A DNA stretch of 35,497 bases from Paenalicyclobacillus macrosporangiidus (GCF_900116805.1 NZ_FPBV01000027.1:1-35497); one strand, 5' to 3'; counted from the first letter of the stretch, positions 24,811 to 33,353 are shown. The notes: a model not told the origin generated them from the letters alone. Translations and numbers: made by a program.

Positions 24811-25532
24811 TGTACGCCAAAGAGCCGAAATCCGTCCACGTGCACTTTGTTTTCTCGCAGATCGCCAAACGCTACGACGTCATGAATTCCCTGTTGAGCT
24901 TTTGGCAACACAAGCTGTGGCGCCGCTTCGCTATGCGTCACACCCATCTCAGGCGCGGCGGACGCGCCATCGACGTGGCCTGCGGCACGGGGGATTGGAC
25001 GCTGTCGTTGGCGCAGGCCGTCGGTCCCGAGGGACACGTGGTGGGGCTCGATTTCTGCAAGGAGATGCTCGACGTCGCCCAGGAAAAGATGGAGCGGCGA
25101 GGCTACAGCCGGCAGCAGGTCACGCTGGTGGAAGGAGACGCGATGGATCTGCCGTTCGACGACAATTCCTTCGACGTCGCCACCATCGGATTCGCGTTGC
25201 GGAACGTTCCGGATGTGTTGACGGTGCTGCGCGAGATGGCGCGGGTCGTCAAGCCGGGCGGGCAGGTGATCTCCCTCGAACTGTCCAAACCGGAGTCGCG
25301 CTGGTTTCGCAGCGTGTATTATTTTTACTTTTACCGCATCGTGCCTTGGATCGGTTCGCTGGCGGTAGGCAAAAAGGAACCGTACGCGTGGCTTCCGGAG
25401 TCGTTGACGGACTTTCCGGATCGCCGGCGGCTGGAGGATTTGTTCCGCCAGGCCGGGCTGCGGAATGTGGTGAGTTATCCGTTGACCGGCGGGATCGCCG
25501 CTCTGCACATCGGGGTGAAAGCGGAGGACTGA
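24810..25532 (+). CDS. menG: Demethylmenaquinone methyltransferase
   Basis: A SAM-dependent methyltransferase of the UbiE/MenG family that performs the last step of menaquinone synthesis. It is 240 residues long. The start ATG overlaps the hepS stop. The SAM motif DVACGTGDWTLSLA lies at about 54-67; other family segments are FAKRYDVMN-like AKRYDVMNSLLSFW near 20, GFALRNVPDV near 128, and the C-terminal GGIAALHIGVK. It sits between the two heptaprenyl synthase subunits, as in B. subtilis. Confidence 0.96.
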   Translation: MYAKEPKSVHVHFVFSQIAKRYDVMNSLLSFWQHKLWRRFAMRHTHLRRGGRAIDVACGTGDWTLSLAQAVGPEGHVVGLDFCKEMLDVAQEKMERRGYSRQQVTLVEGDAMDLPFDDNSFDVATIGFALRNVPDVLTVLREMARVVKPGGQVISLELSKPESRWFRSVYYFYFYRIVPWIGSLAVGKKEPYAWLPESLTDFPDRRRLEDLFRQAGLRNVVSYPLTGGIAALHIGVKAED

Positions 25533-25534
25533 GG

Positions 25535-26506
25535 ATGGAGTTTCAAGAAGTGTACCGGCGTTACCGTCCGGAGTTGCAGCAGGTCGAGGCGATTCTCTTC
25601 GATCAGCTGCGGGTGGGCGAGGACGCGTTGACGGAGTCTTCCGGACAGCTCATCCGGGCCGGCGGAAAACGCATTCGTCCCCTGTTCGCCCTTATCTGCA
25701 GCCGCTTTGGCGATCCCGCGAGTGATCGCACTCGCGTCCTCCGGGTGGCCGCGGCTCTGGAGATGGTGCACATGGCCACGTTGGTTCATGACGATGTGGT
25801 CGACGATGCCTCCCTTCGGCGAGGACAACCAACGGTCCGGGTGCGGTTCGGGAACCGGCCGGCGATGTACACGGGAGACTTTCTGTTCGCCAAGTCCATT
25901 CAGTTGTTGACCACCGTGGAACGGCCGGACGTGCACCGGGACATGGCCCGAGCCATGGTGCGCATCTGCCAGGGGGAGATTGATCAAATTCGCGATCTCC
26001 ACAACTGGCGGCAGACGTTGCGTGACTACCTGCGGCGGATTGAGCGGAAGACCGCACTGCTCATCTCCGTCAGCTGCCAACTGGGGGCGAAAGTGGCCGG
26101 CGCTCGCGCGGATGTGGTGCGCACGCTGCGCAGATTCGGCTACTACACGGGCATGGCGTTTCAAATGATTGACGATGTGCTCGACTACGTGGGCGACGAG
26201 CGGGTTGTCGGCAAGCGCGTCGGCGGAGACCTGATGCAGGGAAATCTGACGCTGCCGGCTTTGTACGCGGCGCAGCAGGCCGGACGCGGGAAGGAGCTGG
26301 CGGAGCTGTTGAGCGGCCCTCCGTCCGCGGCGGAGGTCGCCAAGGCGGTGGATATCGTGCGGGAGAGCGGCGCCATCGCCTATGTGCAGGCGCTCGCGGA
26401 CCGGTACCGGGAGAAGGCCATCGCGGTGCTGTCGGGCCTGGAGGACCGGGTGGAAAGAGAGGAATTGGCGGTCGTCGCAGCCTTTGTCAATGGCCGGGCG
26501 TACTGA
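25535..26506 (+). CDS. hepT: Heptaprenyl diphosphate synthase component II
   Basis: The catalytic trans-prenyltransferase subunit that condenses isopentenyl diphosphate to the C35 chain. It is 323 residues long. The ATG at 25535 is two bases after the menG stop, with GCGGAGGA upstream. The first aspartate-rich motif HDDVVDD lies at about 85-91 and the second, MIDDVLDY, near 211. The segment GGKRIRPL is the allylic substrate site. A frame open from 24902 runs in from another reading frame inside menG and is not used. Confidence 0.95.
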   Translation: MEFQEVYRRYRPELQQVEAILFDQLRVGEDALTESSGQLIRAGGKRIRPLFALICSRFGDPASDRTRVLRVAAALEMVHMATLVHDDVVDDASLRRGQPTVRVRFGNRPAMYTGDFLFAKSIQLLTTVERPDVHRDMARAMVRICQGEIDQIRDLHNWRQTLRDYLRRIERKTALLISVSCQLGAKVAGARADVVRTLRRFGYYTGMAFQMIDDVLDYVGDERVVGKRVGGDLMQGNLTLPALYAAQQAGRGKELAELLSGPPSAAEVAKAVDIVRESGAIAYVQALADRYREKAIAVLSGLEDRVEREELAVVAAFVNGRAY

Positions 26507-26508
26507 GG

Positions 26509-26539
26509 GGCCCGGCCTTGATGGCGGGGCTGCTTTTTT
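26509..26539 (+). terminator. Terminator after hepT
   Basis: GCCCGGCC (26510-26517) pairs with GGCGGGGC (26523-26530) with one mismatch across a TTGAT loop, followed three bases later by six T residues. It begins right after the hepT stop and overlaps the ndk promoter. Confidence 0.75.
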
Positions 26540-26546
26540 CTACAAT
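26518..26546 (+). promoter_or_regulatory. Candidate ndk promoter inside the hepT terminator
   Basis: TTGATG (26518-26523) forms the terminator loop, and TACAAT (26541-26546) lies 17 bases on, just after the T run. The hexamers match four and five of six consensus positions. Confidence 0.55.
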
Positions 26547-26620
26547 AGCAGCGTGTCGCGCGGGCGTGGAACAGCACTCGGGCTCCCGTCCGCCAGGTTT
26601 GAATGGAGGAGCGTGTCAGT

Positions 26621-27070
26621 TTGGCGACGGAAAAGACTTTTGTGATGGTGAAACCGGACGGCGTGCAGCGCGGCCTCATCGGAGAAGTGGTCTCCCGCTT
26701 CGAGCGCAAGGGCCTGAAGTTGGTGGCTGCGAAGCTGATGTCTGTGTCACAGTCCTTGGCGGAGCAGCACTACGCGGAGCACAAGGAGCGTCCCTTTTTC
26801 AATGATTTGGTATCGTTCATCACCTCGTCTCCGGTGTTCGCCATGGTGTGGGAAGGCGAGAACGCCATCGCCATCGCCCGCAGCATGATGGGGAAGACGA
26901 ATCCGGCCGAAGCCGCACCAGGTACCATCCGGGGCGATTACGGTCTGAGCATCGGCATGAACATCATCCATGGATCGGATTCGCCGGCCAGCGCGGAGCG
27001 TGAGATCGCGCTGTGGTTCGGCGGCGAACTGCTCTCGTACGAACGGTCCGTGGACGTCTGGTTGGCGTGA
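26621..27070 (+). CDS. ndk: Nucleoside diphosphate kinase
   Basis: Transfers the gamma phosphate from ATP to nucleoside diphosphates through a phospho-histidine. It is 149 residues long (B. subtilis 148). The TTG at 26621 is chosen: GGAGGAG lies nine bases upstream, and it gives the family start [17 protein letters not shown]. An ATG six codons earlier overlaps that site. The active-site His117 is in [10 protein letters not shown]. Here ndk is followed by its own terminator and a reversed patatin gene before cheR. Confidence 0.97.
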   Translation: MATEKTFVMVKPDGVQRGLIGEVVSRFERKGLKLVAAKLMSVSQSLAEQHYAEHKERPFFNDLVSFITSSPVFAMVWEGENAIAIARSMMGKTNPAEAAPGTIRGDYGLSIGMNIIHGSDSPASAEREIALWFGGELLSYERSVDVWLA

Positions 27071-27077
27071 CGGCAGG

Positions 27078-27103
27078 ACCCCCCGGCCTCCGGGGGGGTT
27101 TTT
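27078..27103 (+). terminator. Terminator after ndk
   Basis: ACCCCCCGG (27078-27086) pairs with CCGGGGGG (27090-27097) across a CCT loop, followed by GTTTTT. It may serve both converging genes. Confidence 0.92.
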
Positions 27104-27121
27104 GATCTCCACTCGGACGTT

Positions 27122-27997
27122 TCAACCGGACACATGGCGAAGGATGCGATCCCGATTCTCCCACACAGCCAAGCGTCCTGCCCGTACACAGGCCGTCATC
27201 TGGTGGAACGACCACCAGGTCATGGACGGCAGCCGGGGGGTCAAGGTAATCACGTCGTCTCCCGCGGTGTCCGCTGCGACGGTCTCCTGCAGCAGGATGT
27301 TTATGGCCCGTGCGACCACGTGCACGAACGTGTCCGGGTTCCAATCCACATCCAATTCGTGCAAATTGACGGCGATGATGCGCCGGCACCCCGCTTGGCG
27401 CAAGACTCGGACGGGGACGTAGTCTCGGATGCCGCCGTCCGTCAACAGGCGCTGACCGCACGAAACGGGGGAGAACACCCCCGGGAGGGAGCAGCTGCCT
27501 CGAATCGCGACGGCCGCGTCGTCCACCGGATCGAACCCGAGGTCGAGCGCCGCCGCGTCGTTCGTGAGGGTCACGGGTTGCCCGGTGAACAGGTCGGTGG
27601 CGATGATGTAGTAGCGCATACGGGCCTCTCTGCGCCCGAGGAGACGGCGGATGTACCGCTCGAGACGCCGGCCCCGGACCAATCCCCCGGGCAGGCGCAA
27701 CGCGCGGCTTCGCCGGATACGGCGGCTCCAGAGCGCGAAGAGGGAGGACAGCAACGGAAATCCGTAGTCCAACAGGAATGGGCCGGGGAATTGTCGAATG
27801 ATGTCCATCATCCCTTCTGGACGCACGCCATGTGCGTAGAGGGCTGCCACGAGAGAACCCGCGCTCGTCCCGGCGACGCAGTCCGGGCGGATGCCCATCG
27901 ATTCGAGGGCCTGCAGGACCCCCACGTGAGCAGCGGCCTTCAGGGCGCCCCCGCTGAGGGCCAATCCCAAGGGACGTACGGGCGTGAGGCCAGACAA
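27122..27997 (-). CDS. Patatin-like phospholipase family protein
   Basis: A serine hydrolase of the RssA/YchK-type patatin family, probably acting on membrane lipids or acyl esters. It is 291 residues long from the TTG at 27997, chosen because GGGAGGTG lies six bases upstream and the patatin fold begins directly after (GLALSGGALKAAAHVGVL). The oxyanion loop SGGALK, the nucleophile motif GTSAGS (about 45-50) and the catalytic aspartate in LLTDGGIRDYVP are all present. An ATG-led extension to 28135 lacks a ribosome binding site and would overlap the cheR start. The gene is divergent from cheR and convergent with ndk. Confidence 0.9.
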   Translation of the reverse strand: MSGLTPVRPLGLALSGGALKAAAHVGVLQALESMGIRPDCVAGTSAGSLVAALYAHGVRPEGMMDIIRQFPGPFLLDYGFPLLSSLFALWSRRIRRSRALRLPGGLVRGRRLERYIRRLLGRREARMRYYIIATDLFTGQPVTLTNDAAALDLGFDPVDDAAVAIRGSCSLPGVFSPVSCGQRLLTDGGIRDYVPVRVLRQAGCRRIIAVNLHELDVDWNPDTFVHVVARAINILLQETVAADTAGDDVITLTPRLPSMTWWSFHQMTACVRAGRLAVWENRDRILRHVSG

Positions 27998-28067
27998 GGG
28001 AAACACCTCCCGCGAGGTGGGCTCCGGTTGTGGCGAGGACATCATGGACGGGCATGGGAGGCCGCCA

Positions 28068-28829
28068 ATGGACGAATTCTTGCAATTCGCCCGGCAGTTG
28101 GAACGGCTGACCGGGATCGACCTGACGCTGTACAAGCGGCCGCAGATGGAGCGGCGGTTGACGGCGCTGCGTGAAAAACGCGGGTATCGTCGTTTTCAGG
28201 ACTACTTTCGCGCGTTGGAAGAGCAGCCCGAGATTCTCAATGAACTGTTGGACAAGATGACCATCAATGTGTCCGAGTTCCTGCGCAATCCCGAACGTTG
28301 GCAGGCGCTGATGCAACACCTGCCGGAGGTGGCGGGCCGGCCGCTGAAAGCCTGGAGCGCGGCGTGCGCGAGCGGTGAAGAGCCGTATACCCTGGCCCTG
28401 TTGCTGGAAGAACGTGGCGGCGTGCGGTATGACATCTTGGCGACGGATATTGACCGCGCGGTACTGGCCCGGGCGGAGCAGGGCTATTATAAGGAGCATC
28501 AGGTCCGCTCCCTGCCGCCCGCGTGGCTGGAGCGGTACTTCCGGCGCGACGGGGATGCATACGCCGTCTCGTCCCGCCTCCGGCGGCATGTCCGTTTCCT
28601 GCAGCACAATTTGCTCGCCGATCCGTATCCAGGACCGCTGGATCTCATCATATGCCGGAATGTGCTGATCTATTTCACGGACGAGGCCAAGCGGCGGGTG
28701 ATAGAGGGATTTTCGGCGTCGCTCGCACCGGGCGGCATTCTGTTTGTCGGGAGCACGGAGCAGTTCATCGGTGCGGAGCGGTTTGGTTTCTCCAGCGTGG
28801 GACCTTTTCTGTATCGAAAACGGGATTGA
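28068..28829 (+). CDS. cheR: Chemotaxis protein methyltransferase
   Basis: Methylates glutamates of chemoreceptors using SAM. It is 253 residues long (B. subtilis 256). The ATG at 28068 follows GGGAGG by about seven bases. The N-terminal all-helical domain (about 1-75) precedes the methyltransferase domain with the motifs MTINVSEFLRNPE, WSAACASGEEPYTLAL (SAM site, about 92-107), and CRNVLIYFTDE. The C terminus has GGILFVGSTEQF. The Bacillus order ndk-cheR is kept apart from the inserted patatin gene. No other che or fla genes lie in the window. Confidence 0.96.
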   Translation: MDEFLQFARQLERLTGIDLTLYKRPQMERRLTALREKRGYRRFQDYFRALEEQPEILNELLDKMTINVSEFLRNPERWQALMQHLPEVAGRPLKAWSAACASGEEPYTLALLLEERGGVRYDILATDIDRAVLARAEQGYYKEHQVRSLPPAWLERYFRRDGDAYAVSSRLRRHVRFLQHNLLADPYPGPLDLIICRNVLIYFTDEAKRRVIEGFSASLAPGGILFVGSTEQFIGAERFGFSSVGPFLYRKRD

Positions 28830-28850
28830 CGAGCGAGGGGGGGCGTTGGC

Positions 28851-29213
28851 ATGGGCGTTGGCCGCGGCCTGCGTGCCGGGCTGCTGCTCTGGGGCACCGC
28901 AGCGGGCTTCGCGCTGTGCACGGGTTGCGGAACGCAGCCTGGCGCCGGGATCACGAACGCCGACCGAAGCGGGCGCTTCGCAGAAGCGGTGCAGCTCTAC
29001 CAGAACGGCTGCAACTCCTGCCACGGGAACGACCTGGAAGGCGGTGTCGGCCCGAGTTTGGCCCATGTCGGTTCCAAGCTGAGCGAGGCCGAGATTGCCC
29101 GGCGCATCGCCGAGGGCGGCGGGCCGATGCCCGCCTATGGACCTGGCGGGCAGGCCATTCTCAGCCCGTCTCAAATCAACCTGTTGGCGGCCTGGTTGGC
29201 CACAAAGAAATAG
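28851..29213 (+). CDS. Small c-type cytochrome, probably membrane-anchored
   Basis: A class I cytochrome c of 120 residues. The ATG at 28851 follows a GAGGGGGG tract. The N-terminal hydrophobic stretch LLLWGTAAGFALCTGC may be a signal anchor or a lipoprotein signal, as in Bacillus cytochrome c-551; the lipobox is imperfect, with Cys at -3. Haem binds at CNSCH (about 53-57) with Met from GGPMPAYG (about 91-98) as the likely sixth ligand. The C-terminal helix LLAAWLATKK is typical. It probably carries electrons near the cytochrome bc or oxidase complexes. The link to cheR 22 bases upstream is positional only. Confidence 0.9.
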   Translation: MGVGRGLRAGLLLWGTAAGFALCTGCGTQPGAGITNADRSGRFAEAVQLYQNGCNSCHGNDLEGGVGPSLAHVGSKLSEAEIARRIAEGGGPMPAYGPGGQAILSPSQINLLAAWLATKK

Positions 29214-29257
29214 GGCGGAAGACGTGAGCAGCCTTCCACCCGTAGTGCGCCTGGCCG

Positions 29258-29386
29258 TCAGCAGGTGGCGGTTGGCACAGCGGCCGCGGCGAAGCCTCCG
29301 AACGGAACCAGCAGGATGAACAGCACGAAGATGATCAGGAACACGACGGCCCACTGGGTGTAACCGCCGAATACGCCATCAACCAT
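29258..29386 (-). CDS. YjcZ-like tiny sporulation membrane protein
   Basis: A 42-residue protein with ATG at 29384-29386 (minus strand), preceded by GAGGAGGGA about seven bases upstream. It starts MVDGVFGGYTQW and continues with the hydrophobic VVFLIIFVLFILLVP, then GGFAAAAVP and TATC. The glycine/tyrosine start followed by one short membrane helix rich in Ile/Leu/Val-Phe is the pattern of the YjcZ/SscA tiny proteins that accumulate in Bacillus spores. It was too short for the usual ORF cutoff. It lies between the cytochrome c gene and pheA, on the opposite strand. Confidence 0.8.
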   Translation of the reverse strand: MVDGVFGGYTQWAVVFLIIFVLFILLVPFGGFAAAAVPTATC

Positions 29387-29521
29387 ATCGAGGTCCCTCC
29401 TCGCATACAATGGGTGACTACCTCAACAACACATGCCGTGTGCGACAGTTCTGGCAGGGCGTTTGTGCAGTGGGCGAAAGACAATGGGCTGCCCGCCTGC
29501 GGGCGGCGGGGAGGAGATGCT

Positions 29522-30346
29522 GTGAGAATCGGGTTCTTGGGGCCCAGGGGGACGTTCACGGAGGAAGCGGCGACCCGGTATTACCAAGGCCAGGACGTGG
29601 TCCTGACCCCGTTTCCGTCCATCGTCGCGGTGATGGACGCGGTGATGGACGGGCGGGTCGACCGTGGGGTGGTGCCGATTGAGAATTCCATCGAAGGATC
29701 CGTGACCTTGACGCTGGACGGACTACTCGAAAATCCGGATCTGTTCGTCGAGGGCGGAATGGTGCTTCCCGTCGAACAGAACCTGATTGGGTTGCCCGGC
29801 GCAAAGAAGGCGGACCTCCGTGAGGTTTGGTCGCATCCGCAGGCCATCGCGCAGTGCCGGCGGTATTTGCGCGAGCTCGGCGTGGAGGTGAAGACCTTTG
29901 ACAGCACCGCGGCGGCCGCCATGGCATTGGCCCGCGACCGCCGTCCGGAAGTGGGGGTCATCGCGCCCGCCCTGTCGGCTCGGACGTTCTCCCTCGACAT
30001 CCTGGAACGGGGGATTCAGGACTACCAGCCGAATCACACCCGGTTTGGGGTGCTTCGCAGGGGCCCGGCGGCGGACCCGCGCGCAGACAAGACCATGCTC
30101 CTCATCACCCCGTGCGAAGAACACTACGGGGTATTGGCCAGCCTGCTGAACGTCCTGGCCGCGTTCCGCCTCAATCTCACCTGGATTGAATCCAGACCCA
30201 CGCGCCGCAGGTTGGGCACGTATCAATTCCTGCTCGACGTCGACGGCGGAATCCACGAGGAGGCCGTGGCGAAGGCCATCTCGGTGATAGAGACCATCGG
30301 CCACGACGTTCGTGTGCTCGGCAGTTACCGGACCGTCGCATTGTGA
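29522..30346 (+). CDS. pheA: Prephenate dehydratase
   Basis: Converts prephenate to phenylpyruvate in phenylalanine synthesis. It is 274 residues long. The GTG at 29522 follows GGGGAGGAG, and it gives the family start RIGFLGPRGTFTEEA. The catalytic domain carries VPIENSIEGSV (about 54-64) and the TRFGVL motif near 187. The C-terminal ACT domain has the phenylalanine-binding ESRPTRRRLGTYQFL segment (about 225-239), so feedback inhibition by phenylalanine is expected. A longer frame from 29414 overlaps the tiny minus-strand gene's leader and is not used. No trp-type TRAP site or T-box was recognised upstream. Confidence 0.96.
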   Translation: MRIGFLGPRGTFTEEAATRYYQGQDVVLTPFPSIVAVMDAVMDGRVDRGVVPIENSIEGSVTLTLDGLLENPDLFVEGGMVLPVEQNLIGLPGAKKADLREVWSHPQAIAQCRRYLRELGVEVKTFDSTAAAAMALARDRRPEVGVIAPALSARTFSLDILERGIQDYQPNHTRFGVLRRGPAADPRADKTMLLITPCEEHYGVLASLLNVLAAFRLNLTWIESRPTRRRLGTYQFLLDVDGGIHEEAVAKAISVIETIGHDVRVLGSYRTVAL

Positions 30347-30548
30347 TGGTGCGATCCGTCCGATGGTCCCCGCCAGCCGCCGGACCGCGGAGCTGCCGGG
30401 GGCCTTTCTCCTATCCCTTGCATCGCTTGCGATGATTTGAGATAGAGGACGAGCTGTGCCACGACGGCGCGGTCCGGTTTGCAGGCGACCTCCCCCCGGG
30501 GGTGGGGGGCGGCCGCGGAGAGAGGACCTGTACGTGCGTGGCGTTTTG
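30347..30548 (+). other. Intergenic region between convergent pheA and adh
   Basis: About 200 bases with a small nested hairpin (CATCG/CGATG near 30420-30433, flanked by TCCTATC and GATAGAGGA). A minus-strand frame from 30552 overlaps the adh stop, but its product looks like readthrough and is not accepted. No clear terminator with a T tract was seen for either gene. Confidence 0.4.
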
Positions 30549-31754
30549 TCACTTCACTTCCGCAGGGACGACTTCGCGTGCCACGCGAGTAATGACCGCG
30601 TCAGGCAGACGGAAGGTCACCCCCGCCGGATCGGCGTGCACCAGGTCCACGATACGCGCCAGGGCCTCCGCCGGGATGTGAAACTCCGCGAAGGTCTCCG
30701 GCAGCCCCACCGCCTCACGCAGCGCGCGGATCCGTTCGATCACGTGCGCCAAGCACCCCTCGGCATCGGCCGGCACCTCCGTGAAGCCGGCGTCGCGAGC
30801 GAAGCTCTGAATGCGAGGCAAATAGAACGGTGGGAGTGCGGCCATGACGTTCGGCAACAGGACCGCGTTCGCCAGGCCGTGGGGGATGCCGAACCGGGCG
30901 CCGAACGCGTGCGCCATGTTGTGCACCGGGATGGCGTTGAGGGCCATGCTGAACGCCGTGATAGCCATGGTACTCGCGACCAACATGTTCGCCCGGGCGG
31001 AGAGATCCTCCCCGCGGTGCACGGCGGTGGGAAGGTTTTCCATGATTAGGCGCACCGCGTGCAGGGCGTATGCGTCCGTCATCGGATTGGCCTGCGGGGA
31101 GAAGTACCCTTCAATGGCGTGGGTCAGGGCGTCGAATCCCGTGAAGGCCGTCACCCGCGGCGGGAGGCCGACGGTCAGCTCCGGATCGAGCAGGGCCGCA
31201 TCGGCGTTGACGAACGGGTGGATAAGATTCACTTTGACCTGCAGTTCATCGTGGAAGACCACGGCGATGGGCGAGACCTCGGCGCCGGTCCCCGCCGTCG
31301 TCGGCAGGGCCACGTGCGGGATGGGGATGTACTGGGCCTTCGGCCAGGTCTCGATCACGTTGCCCGTCAGACCCTCGCGGATGTCCGTGAGGCCCTTGTG
31401 GAGCATCCACTTCACGCCTTTCACCGTGTCCAGGACGCTGCCGCCGCCGAGCGCGACCAGGCTGTCCCCGGCACACTCCTTGTAAAAGCGGGCCGCGCGG
31501 TTGATGATGCTGGCCTTGGCGTCCTGTTCAATCTCGTCGAAGATCCCCGCCAACTGGACGGGGCCCGGCATCACCCGGAACAGCTCCGCCACCTTCTCCG
31601 TGATGCCGGCGTTGGTGAGACCTTTGTCGGTGAACAGTACTGCGCGGCGCCCACCGAGCTCGCGCACCGTCTCCGGAAGCAGCGCGCGCGATCCCGCTCC
31701 GCTCGTCACACTCGTCCGCACGGAAAACTGGAACAACGAGGTCACATATGGCAT
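30549..31754 (-). CDS. Iron-containing alcohol dehydrogenase
   Basis: A group III NAD(P)-dependent dehydrogenase of 401 residues, likely reducing aldehydes or oxidising primary alcohols. The ATG at 31754 has GGGTGGGC upstream; a GTG four codons earlier overlaps it. The NAD site GGGSVLDTVK lies near 94-103, TTAGTGAEVSP near 150, and the iron ligands in FDALTHAIEGY and VHNMAHAFGARFGIPHGLANA. It is the second gene of a leftward operon, 78 bases after the aldehyde dehydrogenase. The substrate cannot be told from sequence; the pair suggests sequential oxidation of an alcohol to an acid. Confidence 0.93.
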   Translation of the reverse strand: MPYVTSLFQFSVRTSVTSGAGSRALLPETVRELGGRRAVLFTDKGLTNAGITEKVAELFRVMPGPVQLAGIFDEIEQDAKASIINRAARFYKECAGDSLVALGGGSVLDTVKGVKWMLHKGLTDIREGLTGNVIETWPKAQYIPIPHVALPTTAGTGAEVSPIAVVFHDELQVKVNLIHPFVNADAALLDPELTVGLPPRVTAFTGFDALTHAIEGYFSPQANPMTDAYALHAVRLIMENLPTAVHRGEDLSARANMLVASTMAITAFSMALNAIPVHNMAHAFGARFGIPHGLANAVLLPNVMAALPPFYLPRIQSFARDAGFTEVPADAEGCLAHVIERIRALREAVGLPETFAEFHIPAEALARIVDLVHADPAGVTFRLPDAVITRVAREVVPAEVK

Positions 31755-31832
31755 CTCACAGCCCACCCTTTCCGTTTGATAAGCGATGGCGGCTTCGTCT
31801 GTTGGCGCTTCACCTGCGCAATCGTCGCGCGG

Positions 31833-33353
31833 TCACGACAACAGGATGCCGTACCAGGGTCGGTTGCCCGGCTCGTGCACGAGGGAGGCGTGCACGTGCT
31901 TGAGCTGGGTGTACTCGTCGAGCGCGTACCGGCCGATCTCGCGGCCGAACCCGCTCTGTTTATACCCGCCGAAGGGCGCGTCGCTGCGGAACATGTGCCA
32001 GTCGTTGATCCACACCGTGCCGGCCTTCAGATCGCGGGCGATGCGGTAAGCTCGGTTGAGGTCGCGCGTCCAGACGCCGGCGGCCAGGCCGTAGATGGTG
32101 TCGTTGGCGAGGCGCACCGCGTCCGCCACGTCGTCGTACGGAATGACCGACAGCACCGGGCCGAAGATCTCCTCCTGCGCGATGGTCATCCGGTTGTCCA
32201 CATCTGCGAATATGGTCGGTTCGACGAAATAGCCCGCGTCCAACGCCCCGCCGGTGGCCCTCCGTCCGCCACAGACGAGCCGGGCGCCATCCCGCTTGCC
32301 AGCTTCGATGTAGGCCAGCACCGTCTTCAGCTGTGCCTCGGACGCGACGGGCCCCATCCCTGTGGCCTCGTCGAGCGGATTGCCGAGCCGAATGCGCGAG
32401 GTCATCCCTGCAAGCCGCTCCAACACCTCGTCGTAAATGGACCGGTGGACAAATGCGCGCGTGCCGCACTCGCAGATCTGGCCGGAGTGCAGGAAGACGC
32501 CGAACAGCAAGCCCGGGACGGCCAGCTCCAGGTCCGCGTCGGGGAGCACAATGGCCGGGGACTTGCCGCCCAGCTCCAGCGTGACCCGTTTCACCGACTG
32601 GGCGGCCAGCTGCATGATGCGCCGCCCCACTTCCGTCGATCCCGTGAAAGCGACCTTGTCCACCTCGGGATGCTGTACAAGCGCCTCGCCGACCGTGGCT
32701 CCCGCTCCCGCGATCACGTTGAAGACCCCGGGTGGCAGGCCCGCCTCGACCGCCAGCTCGGCCAGTTTGAGCGTCGACAGGGGTGTGTTGGAAGCCGGTT
32801 TCATCACGACGGAATTGCCCATCGCCAAGGCGGGGGCCAACTTCCACATGGCGAGGATGAGCGGGAAGTTCCACGCCGTGATGGCGGCGCAGACGCCCAC
32901 CGGTTCGCGCCACACCTGATTGTGGCTCGGCGCCGGGAACGGCCGCACGGGCAGCGTTTCGACGTACGGGGACTCCAGGGCAAATTGCGCGGTCTGTTGC
33001 AGCAGATCGACGATCTGCAAAATGTCCGAGGCCGCGACCCGGCGGATGGTGGCGCCGGACGAGATGACCTCCAAGTAGGCCAGCTCCGCCGCGTGCTCGG
33101 CGATCCGCTGGGCGAACCGGTTCAACACCTGCGCACGTTCCGCCGGTGTGGCGCGAGACCACACACCGCTTTCGAACGCCCGGCGCGCAGATGTCACCGC
33201 TTTCTCCACGTCCGTGAGGCCGCCCTTCGCCACGACTGCGGCCGGCGTCGCCGTGGCCGGGTTGATCACGGTGTACGACTCGCCGCTGTCCGCCGCGGTC
33301 CACCGGCCGTCCACGAACAGACCGAACTCCGGAATCGAATGTGCGACCGCCAT
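31833..33353 (-). CDS. NAD(P)-dependent aldehyde dehydrogenase
   Basis: An aldehyde dehydrogenase superfamily enzyme of 506 residues, oxidising aldehydes to acids. The ATG at 33353 follows GGGAGGGG by about seven bases. Key residues are in AWNFPLILAMWK (oxyanion Asn), FTGSTEVGRRI, the general-base Glu in LELGGKSPA, and the nucleophile Cys in HSGQICECGTR, followed by EIFGPVLSV. The residues around the nucleophile (His instead of the common Asn before SGQ, and a second Cys two places on) are slightly unusual. It is the first gene of the operon, driven by a promoter with a palindromic operator. Confidence 0.94.
   Translation of the reverse strand: MAVAHSIPEFGLFVDGRWTAADSGESYTVINPATATPAAVVAKGGLTDVEKAVTSARRAFESGVWSRATPAERAQVLNRFAQRIAEHAAELAYLEVISSGATIRRVAASDILQIVDLLQQTAQFALESPYVETLPVRPFPAPSHNQVWREPVGVCAAITAWNFPLILAMWKLAPALAMGNSVVMKPASNTPLSTLKLAELAVEAGLPPGVFNVIAGAGATVGEALVQHPEVDKVAFTGSTEVGRRIMQLAAQSVKRVTLELGGKSPAIVLPDADLELAVPGLLFGVFLHSGQICECGTRAFVHRSIYDEVLERLAGMTSRIRLGNPLDEATGMGPVASEAQLKTVLAYIEAGKRDGARLVCGGRRATGGALDAGYFVEPTIFADVDNRMTIAQEEIFGPVLSVIPYDDVADAVRLANDTIYGLAAGVWTRDLNRAYRIARDLKAGTVWINDWHMFRSDAPFGGYKQSGFGREIGRYALDEYTQLKHVHASLVHEPGNRPWYGILLS

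Noticed and set aside
24902-25534. 211-codon extension of hepT inside menG
   Set aside because: This is another frame of menG; the ATG at 25535 with a ribosome binding site gives the normal hepT start.
26964-29354. 796-codon minus-strand frame over the ndk-cytochrome c region
   Set aside because: It crosses genes on both strands, including the patatin gene in another frame, and lacks a plausible start.
30325-30552. 75-codon minus-strand frame overlapping the adh stop
   Set aside because: The GTG/TGA overlap looks like coupling, but the product has no recognisable fold and runs into the 3' end of pheA.
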